Shown here piece by piece: positions 1 to 7,152 of a stretch of DNA of 14,287 bases. The notes below the pieces were generated by a model. That model worked only from the letters and a program-made list of their open reading frames with translations. It was not told the DNA's origin and did no database searches. The stretch comes from an uncultured Micromonospora sp. (GTDB lineage: Bacteria > Actinomycetota > Actinomycetes > Mycobacteriales > Micromonosporaceae), in contig CALGAM010000013.1 of the NCBI GenBank assembly GCA_937951935.1, positions 1-14,287 on the forward strand. Reading direction: 5' to 3'. A program made the translations under genes and the position numbers. Within the stretch, counting starts at the first letter, position 1; every line of letters begins with the position of its first letter.

Positions 1-468
1 CACGACGAGGTGCACGTGACCACCGTCTTCGTCACCCACGACCAGGAGGAGGCGCTCGAGGTCGCCGACGAGATCGTCGTCATCAACGAGGGGCGCATCG
101 AGCAGGTCGGCTCGCCGGACGAGCTGTACGACCGGCCGGCCAACGACTTCGTACTGCGGTTCCTCGGCCCCGTCACCCAGATCGGCGACCGGCTGGTTCG
201 CCCGCACGACGTACGGATCCTCCGCGACGAGGACGGAGAGCCGTCGGACGTCACCGGGCGGATCTCGCGGATCACCAGGGTCGGCTTCGAGATCCGGGTC
301 GAGATCGCCACCGCCACCGACGACCAGCCGGTCACGGCGACGCTGACCCGCAACGAGTTCCTGGCGCTGAACCTGGAGGTCGGCTCGCCGGTGCGGTTGC
401 GTGTTCCGCCGGACCCCCGCACCGGAGCGACCACGCCCGGACCGAGCGCGGCGCTCCGGGCCGGCTAG
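1..468 (+). CDS. cysA: Sulfate/thiosulfate ABC transporter ATP-binding protein, CysA-type, 3' part only
   Basis: The reading frame is open from base 1, so the N-terminal part, including Walker A and the signature motif, lies outside the window; 155 residues remain before the TAG stop. Seen: the ABC switch-histidine block VTHDQEEALEVAD near the left edge, then the usual GRIEQVGSPDELYDRPA stretch, then a C-terminal domain with the VRPHDV motif typical of CysA proteins. Family knowledge: CysA is the cytoplasmic ATPase that powers CysTW-dependent uptake of sulfate or thiosulfate. No terminator with a T-run follows it. The gene points the same way as the NRPS genes but is separated from the MbtH gene by 267 bases, so I read it as a flanking housekeeping gene and not part of the cluster. 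A molybdate or other CysA/MalK-like ATPase is possible but less likely given VRPHDV. Confidence 0.82.
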   Translation, partial: HDEVHVTTVFVTHDQEEALEVADEIVVINEGRIEQVGSPDELYDRPANDFVLRFLGPVTQIGDRLVRPHDVRILRDEDGEPSDVTGRISRITRVGFEIRVEIATATDDQPVTATLTRNEFLALNLEVGSPVRLRVPPDPRTGATTPGPSAALRAG

Positions 469-502
469 TGCGATTCGCCGATTTGTCGTGTCAATTTCTT
501 CT

Positions 503-533
503 GGTGATACCGACTTCTGCCGGTGATACCGGC
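503..533. repeat. Short direct repeat with small hairpin after cysA
   Basis: The 10-mer GGTGATACCG occurs at 503-512 and again at 522-531, 19 bases apart. The second copy sits in a perfect hairpin, GCCGGT-GAT-ACCGGC (519-533). No T-run follows, so it is at best a weak terminator for cysA; it could also be a protein-binding site. The two copies are both centred on GGTGATACC, an imperfect dyad. Function is unknown. Confidence 0.35.
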
Positions 534-610
534 CCCAACACCATTCGGTGACCCGACCGGTGGACCGTACTTCGTCTGATCGGCGACAGTCGACTCATCG
601 GTCGGTCGAC

Positions 611-624
611 CATCATCGATGATG
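611..624. promoter_or_regulatory. 14-bp perfect palindrome upstream of the MbtH gene (possible operator)
   Basis: CATCATCGATGATG reads the same on both strands. It sits about 60 bases upstream of the TATAGT box and next to a second short palindrome, GGTCGACC (604-611). AT-containing dyads stand out in this GC-rich DNA, and the position suits an activator or repressor site for the MbtH transcript. This is an inference from position and symmetry only; I do not recognise the site of a named regulator. Confidence 0.35.
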
Positions 625-686
625 ATGGAGTCGTGTCACCGTCCCGACCGGCAACAGTGTTCCTCGCCGACGCCGCGACGTCGCTG

Positions 687-692
687 TATAGT
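687..692 (+). promoter_or_regulatory. Candidate -10 box for the MbtH gene
   Basis: TATAGT matches five of six positions of the TATAAT consensus. It would place the transcript start near base 699, about 37 bases before the chosen GTG start. No good TTGACA-like -35 is visible 16-18 bases upstream, so the promoter may depend on an activator or on another sigma factor. Confidence 0.4.
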
Positions 693-735
693 CACCGTCT
701 CCAGGCAACCCCTACCGTCCGTGGGAGTGTGGCAC

Positions 736-948
736 GTGGAAGAAGTCGAGGACCAGCGTCGCTATCGCGTCGTCGTGAACGACGAGGAGCAGTACTCCAT
801 CTGGCCGGTCGGCTCCGAGCCCCCGGCCGGCTGGCGAAGTGACGGATTCGAGGGGGATCGGGCGGCCTGTCTGGCCCACATCGAGGAGGTGTGGACCGAC
901 ATGCGGCCCCGCAGCCTCCGCGAGTGGCTTGCCACGCAATCGGCCTGA
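736..948 (+). CDS. MbtH-like NRPS accessory protein
   Basis: This 70-residue protein has the MbtH hallmark blocks: NDEEQYSIWP (residues 15-24), PPAGW (29-33) and WTDMRPRSL (53-61), with the three conserved tryptophans W23, W33 and W53. Family knowledge: MbtH proteins bind adenylation domains in the cytoplasm and are often needed for their solubility or activity. Start choice: GTG 736 has a Shine-Dalgarno GGGAG at 722-726 with a 9-base spacer and gives the usual family length; in-frame GTG codons at 721 and 727 sit on or before that site, and the ATG at 619 would add an uncharacteristic extension. The gene is followed by a strong terminator, so it is transcribed apart from the NRPS operon although it surely serves it. 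Identity is near certain; which A domains it serves is inferred. Confidence 0.95.
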   Translation: MEEVEDQRRYRVVVNDEEQYSIWPVGSEPPAGWRSDGFEGDRAACLAHIEEVWTDMRPRSLREWLATQSA

Positions 949-979
949 TCCGGCTCGGCCGATCGGCCGTTGCTCTCCA

Positions 980-1027
980 CCGAACGGCTGTTGTCGCCTC
1001 GGCGGCAACAGCCGTTCGGCTTTTTTT
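980..1027 (+). terminator. Strong intrinsic terminator after the MbtH gene
   Basis: A perfect 14-bp stem (CCGAACGGCTGTTG at 980-993 with CAACAGCCGTTCGG at 1006-1019) encloses a 12-base loop and is followed one base later by seven T residues (1021-1027). This is a textbook rho-independent terminator, 31 bases after the MbtH stop. It uncouples MbtH transcription from the downstream operon. Confidence 0.93.
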
Positions 1028-1185
1028 CGACACCCGACCCGACAACGCGCGGGCCAAAGCGTCGCTATCCAGGTCAACAGTGGACGCGGCCAGCAAACCT
1101 GAGCTTCCGCGCGCATGTCGGCAAAGAAGGGAAACCGCGCGCACCTCCCCATCCACGGTGGTCACGGGAGCTTCCGGGCCGCGTG
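1028..1185. other. Non-coding stretch upstream of the NRPS promoter
   Basis: No open frame here shows a recognisable protein or a convincing start site. There is a 9-base direct repeat, CCGCGCGCA (1107-1115 and 1135-1143), which is unremarkable in DNA of this composition. It probably holds upstream control sites for the operon promoter, but none that I can name. Confidence 0.5.
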
Positions 1186-1214
1186 TTGACAGCGCTTAAT
1201 GGCGCTCGTATTTT
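1186..1214 (+). promoter_or_regulatory. Near-consensus promoter for the NRPS operon, with inverted repeat in the spacer
   Basis: TTGACA (1186-1191, perfect -35) and TATTTT (1209-1214, four of six -10 positions) are separated by exactly 17 bases. The spacer carries the inverted repeat AGCGC-(6)-GCGCT (1191-1195 and 1202-1206), placed where a repressor could block polymerase. The predicted transcript start near 1221 leaves a leader of about 124 bases before the chosen GTG. The promoter lies just downstream of the MbtH terminator, which fits a separate NRPS transcript. Confidence 0.7.
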
Positions 1215-1330
1215 GTGATCATCGCCGGCCCGGCGAGGAAAATTCGCATCTCGGCTTTACTTTCGTCAGGTCGCCGACGCATCATCGACTGGCATACATC
1301 AATTGCGAGTCGATATGGGTGTCCAGCGCC

Positions 1331-1336
1331 AGGAAG
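1331..1336 (+). promoter_or_regulatory. Ribosome binding site deciding the NRPS 1 start
   Basis: AGGAAG, inside a purine-rich run (1331-1345), lies 8 bases before GTG 1345. The other in-frame starts, TTG 1303 and ATG 1315, have only a weak GCGAG upstream, so GTG 1345 is preferred; GTG 1351 is a close second. Confidence 0.6.
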
Positions 1337-1344
1337 AAGAGAGA

Positions 1345-4300
1345 GTGCCCGTGCCCCTGAACAGGAGTGTTTTCGACATTGACGAGGCACAGGACACCGA
1401 ATCGGATCTAGCCGTCGAGGACAGTTACGAGGCGGTTGGCCTGCAACAGGGGTTGCTGTTCCACAACGCGTACGAGCCCGGCTCGGGAGTGGACCTCGTC
1501 CAGGTGACGATCGACTGGCCGGAACCGCTCGATCTCGACGCGATGTCCACGGCGTGGCAGCACGCGACCGAGCGGTACGCGATCCTGCGCACCGCGTTCG
1601 CCTGGTCGGAGTCGGGACACGAGGTCGTGCAGCGGGTGTACCACGGGGTGCGGATGCCGGTCGAGAGCCACGCCGAGCCCGACGGCGGCGAGCCGGCGGA
1701 ACGGATCTCCCGGTTCCTCGCCGCGGACCGCGCCCGTGACTTCGACCCGACGGTGGCACCGCTGGCTCGGGTCAGCATCCTGCGCCACGCCCCGGACCGG
1801 TACACCCTGGTGGTCAGCTTTCACCACGCCATCCTGGACGGTCGCGCGCTGCTCCTGCTGCTCACCGAGGTCTTCACCGAGTACGCGGCCCTCCGGTCGG
1901 GTGTCCACTTCGCACCACCACCCCGTCGACCGTTCCGGGATTTCTCCGTCTGGGCCGCCCAGCGGCCGCTCGATGCCGACCGGCGGTACTGGCTCGACCA
2001 GCTCGACGGGGTCACGCTGCCCACCCCGCTGCCGCTGTTCCCGGCCGCCGCGACGCCACCCCGGCAGCCCACGTCCGTCCGTGAGATCAGCCGGACGCTG
2101 CGCGGCACCACCGCCCAGGCGCTGCACGAGGCGGCCGCCCGCGCCGGCGTCTCGCTGAGCACGATGGCCAACGCCGCCTGGGCGCTGCTGCTGCACCGCT
2201 ACAGCGGAGAGCGTGACGTGGTGTTCGGTTCGGTCCGCAGTTGCCGGCGTGGCAGCGTCGAGGGGGCCGACACGACCATCGGCATGCTGGTCAACACCAT
2301 CCCGCTGCGGATCGGCGTACCGCGGGAGAGCACCGTGCGGGACTGGCTGGTGGAGATCCGGCGGCAGCTCGTCGGACTCCGCGAGCACCAGGCCACGCCG
2401 CTGACGCAGATCGTCCGCTGGACCGGGCTGCCGCCGACCGATCCGCTCTTCGAGACCCTGCTCATGTACGAGCATCGCGAGCTGCGGGCCGCACTGGCCG
2501 ACGCGGTGCCGGGCTGGGACGGCCGCGACGTCGCGGTCCACCGGCACCCCGGACCGGCGGTCACGGTCTGCGTCTTCGGCGGAACCGAGCCCCGGGTGCT
2601 GCTCTACCACGACCGGCGCCGGCTCGCCGACGAGGCGGCCGACCGGATGCTCGACCACTTCACCACCTGCCTGGGCGGCCTCGCCGCCGGGCTCGACGGG
2701 CCGGTCGCCGCGGTGCCCATGCTCGACCCCGACGAGCAGCGGCGGCTCACCCGGGAGTGGGCGGGCGACTTCCCGCCGTACCCGGCGGACTCCACCATCG
2801 ACGAACAGTTCGCCGCCCAGGTACGACGCACTCCCGACGCCGTCGCCGTCACCGGCCCGGACGGCACCCTCAGCTACGCGGAGCTGGACCGCCGGGCCAA
2901 CCGGCTCGCCCGGCTGCTGCTCGCCCGGGGCGTCGCCGCGGACACCCCGGTGGCGGTCGCGATGTCGCGCTCCGTCCGGCAGGTCGTCGCCCTGCTGGCG
3001 GTGCTCAAGGCCGGTGCCGCCTACCTTCCGCTGGACCCCGCCGATCCGCCGGCGCGGATCCGCGCGCTGCTGGCCGCCAGCGGGAACCCCCCGGTGCTCA
3101 CCTCCGGCGACGCCGTGGCACTGCCCGGCGACCACCCGCGGATCGACGCGGACGCCGACCTGACCGGGCTGCCCGACACCGCGCCGCCGCGCCGGAGCCA
3201 CCCGGAGAGCCTCGCCTACGTCAGTCACACCTCCGGTTCGACCGGGGCCCCGAAGGGGGTCGCCGTCCCGCACCGGGCCGTGCTACGGCTGGTCCACCGC
3301 CCCGACTACCTGCGACTCGGGCCGGACGAGCGGGTGCTGCACCTGGCGCCGGTCGCCTTCGACGCGGCGACCCTGGAGCTGTGGGGCAGCCTGCTCAACG
3401 GCGCCTGCCTGGTGGTCGCCCCGGCCGGTCCGCTCGGCCCGGCCGAACTCGGCCGGCTGCTGCGTACCGAGCGGATCAGCGTGCTGTGGCTGACCGCCGG
3501 CCTGTTCCACCAGGTCGTGGAGACCGCGCCGGACGGCCTGGCCGGGGTCGGACAGCTCCTGGCCGGGGGAGACGTGCTCGATCCCGGAGCGGTCCGCACC
3601 GCGCTGCGCGTCCGCGGCGGCCAACCGCTCGTCAACGGGTACGGCCCGACCGAGAACACCACCTTCACCTGCTGCCACCGGATGACCGACCCGGACGCGG
3701 TACCGGATCCGGTCCCGATCGGGCGGCCGGTGCCGCGTACCACCGTCTACGTTCTGGACGACCAGCTGCGGCCGGTGCCGGTCGGGGTGCCCGGCGAGCT
3801 CTACACCGGCGGCGACGGGCTGGCCCGGGGTTACCTCGGCCGGCCGGGCCTGACCGCCGAACGCTTCCTGCCCGACCCGTTCTCCCGCACCCCGGGAGCC
3901 CGGATGTACCGGACCGGAGACCGGGTCCGCTGGCGGCCGGACGGCACCCTGGAGTTTCTCGGTCGGGTCGACCGCCAGGTGAAGATCCGCGGGTTCCGGG
4001 TGGAGCCGGCCGAGGTGGAGGCGGTACTGCGCGCTCATCCGGCGGTCGGCGAGGCGGCGGTCGTGGTCGACGGCGACGGCGAACGCCGCCGGCTGCTCGC
4101 CTACCTCACCCCGGCGGCGGGTGGGCCCGCGCCCGACACGGCCGGGGTGGCCGCGTACGCCGCGACCCGGCTTCCCCCGTACCTGTGCCCGGCCGGATAC
4201 GTCGTGCTTCCGGCGCTGCCGCTGAACCGCAACGGCAAGGTCGACCGGAAGGCGCTCCCGGCACCCCCGCCTCCGGCCGCCCCGCCCGTCGCCCCACCGA

Positions 4301-7152
4301 CCGACCCGACCCAGGCCGCCCTCGCCGCGCTCTGGACGGAGCTGCTCGGCGTCGGCGTGGGCCACCGCGACGACGACTTCTTCGCGCTCGGCGGCAACTC
4401 GTTGCTCGCCACCCGGCTGGCCTTCCTGGCGGCCGAACGGTTCGGGGTGGAACTGCCGATCCGTGCCGTGTACGACTGCCGGACCCTGGCCGGCCTGGCC
4501 GCCGAGATCGACCGGCGGCGGGCCACGCCGGCGAACGGCCAACCGGCGATCGTCGCCCGGGACCGCGCCCGGTACCGGGTCCGCACCGCGGTGGATCACC
4601 TGGTCCGGCCGACCCCCGGCCGGTGGGCGATGTGGCGGTGGGTCGGGTTGCGGGCCGCCGGGTTCCCGATCGAGCCGCTGATCCGGCTCGGCGACCCGCG
4701 CCTGGTCGCCGCCGCCGACGCGGTACAGCAGAGCGAGGAGCACCTGGCCCGGGCTCGCCGGGAGATGATCGACCTGCTCCGGCAGGGCCGCCTGGCCGGT
4801 CGCCCCGACGAGCGGTCCCGGTGGAACCGGGCCGACCGGCAGGTCCGCCAGGGCGGCCTCCCCGACCCGATGCCGTACGCCGCCGACGAGGCGCTGGCGC
4901 GTCGGTTGGCGGAGGCCCGGCACGCGCTCGCCGACGCCCTCGACGGACTCGCCGCCACCGAGGAGGCGTTCACCCGTGCCTGGCAGACGGCGAGCGCCGA
5001 CCGCTCCGCCGCGCTGCGCGCCGCCGCCGCGGACCCCCGCTTCCGCGAGGCGGTGACCTGGCAGAACCGGCACGCGGTACGCACCGGACTCGACCGGCTG
5101 CTGGCCGGCGACCCGGCCAGCCGCGACTCGCAACGCCGCCAGCACGAGGCGCTGGTCGCCACCTACCTGCAGCGGTACTGCGCGAAGAACGACACCATCG
5201 GCTTCTTCGGCCCGGTCGGATGGGCGCGGATCACCGACCAGGACGCCCCGCTGCGGGTCGAGCACGGCGCGGCACCGCTGGCCACCCGCACCGTCTACTT
5301 CGAGAACTGGGCGGTGGCGGAGCTGGCCGAGGTGCTGACGCACCGTGACCCGGCCCTGCGACCCTGGCTGGTCCCGCGTCGGCTGCCCTTCGTCGCCGTC
5401 GACGACGGGAGTCTCCGGCTGCCGCTGACCCCGCCGATCCCGCTGTCCCCCGCCACGGCCCGGCTCCTTGCCGCCTGTGACGGTGTCCGCACCGCCGGCG
5501 ACATCGCCGCGGAGCTGGTCGCCGACCCGGACAGCGGGTTGCAGACCCCGGAACAGGTGTACGAACTGCTCGCCCAGCTGCGCGACGCCCGCCGCATCAC
5601 CTGGTCCCTGGAGGTTCCCAAGGAGGACCTCTTCCCGGAACGGGCGCTCCGACAGCGACTGGGCACGGTGGACGATCCGGCCGTTCGCGAACCGGCCATG
5701 GCCGCCCTCGACGAGCTGGTCAGGACGCGGGACGAGGTGGCCGCCGCCGCGGGCGACCCGGATCGGCTCGGCGCGGCGCTGGCCGGCCTGGAGGAGACGT
5801 TCACCCGGCTGACCGGCAACGCCCCGACCCGCCGCGCCGGGCGGGTCTACGCCGGGCGCACCCTGGTCTACGAGGACTGCCGTGCCGGCACCGAGGTCAC
5901 CCTCTCGCCGGCGCTGACCGCCACCCTGTGGCCCGCGCTCGGCCTGCTGCTGGACAGCGCCCGGTGGTTCACCTTCGCCGGCGCGGCGCTGTTCCGGCGG
6001 GCCTGTCAGGAGCGGTACCGGGAACTCGTGCAGCGCGGTGGGGAGTCGACGGTGCCCTTCGCCGACTTCTGGCTCTGGGCCAACGACCTCCTCTTCGATC
6101 TGCCCGAACGGCTGGTCGCGCCGGTCGTGCGCGGGCTGCGGGACCGGTGGGCCCGGATCCTGCCACCGATCGCCGCCGGGACCCGGCGCGTCGAGGTGGC
6201 CAGCGCGGACATCGCCGAGCGGGTCGCCGCCGAGTTCGCCGCGCCGCGTCCCGGCTGGGCCGGCGCGTACCAGCACAGCCCGGACGTGATGCTCGCCGCG
6301 GCCAGCGTCGAGGCGATCGCCCGGGGCGACTTCCGCTGGGTGGTGGGCGAGGTGCACCCGGGGGTCAACACGCTGCGGTCGGCGCTCTTCGTCGCCCAAC
6401 ACCCGCGGCCCGCCGAACTGGTCGCCGCTATGGAGACGGACCTGCCGGGTCCCCGGGTCGTGCTCGCCGCCACCGGCGAGGAGGGCGGCGCGCCCGCCCG
6501 GCTCACCGACAAGCTGGTCACCGACCGGGACCTGCGGCTGGTCTTCGGCCACGACAGTTGTGGGCTGGACCCGCGTACCTCGGTCGCGGTCGCCGACTGC
6601 GTGCTGGAGGAGCGGGGCGGTGCCCTGGTGGTCCGCAGCCGGGACGGCCGGTACGCGCTGCCGCTGGCCGAGGTGGTGGGCGAGGCGCTGATGATCCACC
6701 TGCTGCAGCGCTTCGACATCCGCCAGCCGGCCGACCACCAGCCGAGGATCACCGTCGACCGGGTGGTCATCGCCCGGGAGACCTGGCGGTTCGCCGCCGG
6801 CGACCTCGACTTCGCCGACACGGCCGACGAGGCGACCCGGTTCCGGCAGGTTCGGCGCTGGCAGCGGGCCAGCGGGCTGCCCCGGTACGTCTTCGTCGGC
6901 ACCCCGGTGGAGAAGAAGCCGTTCTTCGTCGACTTCGCCAGCCTCGCCGCGGTCGACGGACTCGCCCGCGCGGTGCGGCGCACGGTCCGGTCCGCCGGCC
7001 CGGACGCGGTACTGCGGTTCAGCGAGATGCTGCCCCGCCCCGACCAGCTCTGGCTCACCGACGCGGACGGCAACCGGCGCACCGCCGAGTTCCGACTGGT
7101 AGCCGTGGACCGTCCCCAGACCCCGGAAGGTATTGCCACCGATGGCCGGTGA
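1345..7152 (+). CDS. NRPS 1: C-A-PCP module fused to a LanB-like (lantibiotic dehydratase N-terminal/PEARL-type) domain
   Basis: A 1935-residue cytoplasmic megasynthase. Seen: a condensation domain (about 25-460) opening with a LQQGLLFH-type motif and an intact HHAILDG (160-166). Then an adenylation domain (about 480-975) with TSGSTGAPKG (629-638), FDAATLELW (D673), NGYGPTE (764-770) and the catalytic lysine of NGK (K965). My specificity code by alignment to GrsA is D-A-L-W-L-G-G-T-F-K, eight of ten positions identical to the valine code DAFWIGGTFK, so a Val-like aliphatic residue is likely. Then a carrier protein with LGGNSL (1015-1020; phosphopantetheine serine S1019). From about 1070 to the end there is no E, TE or second C domain but a LanB-like domain (own entry). 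No upstream NRPS lies in the window, so the C domain may take an acyl starter or a peptide from an enzyme encoded further right. The stop overlaps the NRPS 2 start by 11 bases. Confidence 0.93.
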   Translation: MPVPLNRSVFDIDEAQDTESDLAVEDSYEAVGLQQGLLFHNAYEPGSGVDLVQVTIDWPEPLDLDAMSTAWQHATERYAILRTAFAWSESGHEVVQRVYHGVRMPVESHAEPDGGEPAERISRFLAADRARDFDPTVAPLARVSILRHAPDRYTLVVSFHHAILDGRALLLLLTEVFTEYAALRSGVHFAPPPRRPFRDFSVWAAQRPLDADRRYWLDQLDGVTLPTPLPLFPAAATPPRQPTSVREISRTLRGTTAQALHEAAARAGVSLSTMANAAWALLLHRYSGERDVVFGSVRSCRRGSVEGADTTIGMLVNTIPLRIGVPRESTVRDWLVEIRRQLVGLREHQATPLTQIVRWTGLPPTDPLFETLLMYEHRELRAALADAVPGWDGRDVAVHRHPGPAVTVCVFGGTEPRVLLYHDRRRLADEAADRMLDHFTTCLGGLAAGLDGPVAAVPMLDPDEQRRLTREWAGDFPPYPADSTIDEQFAAQVRRTPDAVAVTGPDGTLSYAELDRRANRLARLLLARGVAADTPVAVAMSRSVRQVVALLAVLKAGAAYLPLDPADPPARIRALLAASGNPPVLTSGDAVALPGDHPRIDADADLTGLPDTAPPRRSHPESLAYVSHTSGSTGAPKGVAVPHRAVLRLVHRPDYLRLGPDERVLHLAPVAFDAATLELWGSLLNGACLVVAPAGPLGPAELGRLLRTERISVLWLTAGLFHQVVETAPDGLAGVGQLLAGGDVLDPGAVRTALRVRGGQPLVNGYGPTENTTFTCCHRMTDPDAVPDPVPIGRPVPRTTVYVLDDQLRPVPVGVPGELYTGGDGLARGYLGRPGLTAERFLPDPFSRTPGARMYRTGDRVRWRPDGTLEFLGRVDRQVKIRGFRVEPAEVEAVLRAHPAVGEAAVVVDGDGERRRLLAYLTPAAGGPAPDTAGVAAYAATRLPPYLCPAGYVVLPALPLNRNGKVDRKALPAPPPPAAPPVAPPTDPTQAALAALWTELLGVGVGHRDDDFFALGGNSLLATRLAFLAAERFGVELPIRAVYDCRTLAGLAAEIDRRRATPANGQPAIVARDRARYRVRTAVDHLVRPTPGRWAMWRWVGLRAAGFPIEPLIRLGDPRLVAAADAVQQSEEHLARARREMIDLLRQGRLAGRPDERSRWNRADRQVRQGGLPDPMPYAADEALARRLAEARHALADALDGLAATEEAFTRAWQTASADRSAALRAAAADPRFREAVTWQNRHAVRTGLDRLLAGDPASRDSQRRQHEALVATYLQRYCAKNDTIGFFGPVGWARITDQDAPLRVEHGAAPLATRTVYFENWAVAELAEVLTHRDPALRPWLVPRRLPFVAVDDGSLRLPLTPPIPLSPATARLLAACDGVRTAGDIAAELVADPDSGLQTPEQVYELLAQLRDARRITWSLEVPKEDLFPERALRQRLGTVDDPAVREPAMAALDELVRTRDEVAAAAGDPDRLGAALAGLEETFTRLTGNAPTRRAGRVYAGRTLVYEDCRAGTEVTLSPALTATLWPALGLLLDSARWFTFAGAALFRRACQERYRELVQRGGESTVPFADFWLWANDLLFDLPERLVAPVVRGLRDRWARILPPIAAGTRRVEVASADIAERVAAEFAAPRPGWAGAYQHSPDVMLAAASVEAIARGDFRWVVGEVHPGVNTLRSALFVAQHPRPAELVAAMETDLPGPRVVLAATGEEGGAPARLTDKLVTDRDLRLVFGHDSCGLDPRTSVAVADCVLEERGGALVVRSRDGRYALPLAEVVGEALMIHLLQRFDIRQPADHQPRITVDRVVIARETWRFAAGDLDFADTADEATRFRQVRRWQRASGLPRYVFVGTPVEKKPFFVDFASLAAVDGLARAVRRTVRSAGPDAVLRFSEMLPRPDQLWLTDADGNRRTAEFRLVAVDRPQTPEGIATDGR
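4552..7149 (+). other. LanB-like aminoacyl-tRNA-dependent transfer domain within NRPS 1
   Basis: Residues ~1070-1935 of NRPS 1. Seen: the subfamily block RYCAKNDTIGFFGP (1277-1290), the stretch AGRTLVYEDCR ahead of an LLLDSARWFT helix, HDSCGLDPRT (1736-1745), and near the end RRWQRASGLPRYVFVGT followed by EKKPFFVDF, which matches the close of the glutamylation domain of lantibiotic dehydratases (Lant_dehydr_N, PF04738). Residues ~1357-1419 look like the PqqD/RRE-type winged helix found inside LanB proteins (LLAACDGVRTAGDIAAEL). Family knowledge: LanB N-domains move Glu from Glu-tRNA to Ser/Thr side chains; PEARLs, which lack the elimination domain, add an amino acid from aminoacyl-tRNA to a peptide C-terminus. 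The ~860-residue size fits that domain alone. Which chemistry applies is inferred; the fold assignment is firm from memory of the family but was not searched. Confidence 0.88.

Noticed and set aside
519..533. Hairpin after cysA as an intrinsic terminator
   Set aside because: The stem is only six base pairs and no T-run follows, unlike the clear terminator at 980-1027.
619..735. Longer MbtH start at ATG 619
   Set aside because: It adds 39 residues with no family resemblance, runs over the TATAGT box and lacks a good ribosome site; GTG 736 gives the usual length.
1107..1143. Direct repeat CCGCGCGCA as an operator pair
   Set aside because: A nine-base GC-only type repeat is expected by chance here, and the spacing of 28 bases is not a whole number of helical turns.
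2241..5348. Long plus-strand frame of about 1035 codons overlapping NRPS 1 in another frame
   Set aside because: The translation is low-complexity Arg/Pro/Gly/Ala sequence, and the overlapping frame carries all NRPS motifs.
4552..7149. Epimerisation, second condensation or thioesterase domain at the end of NRPS 1
   Set aside because: No HHxxxDG-type motif or GxSxG with a TE-like context is present; the motifs fit a LanB N-terminal domain.
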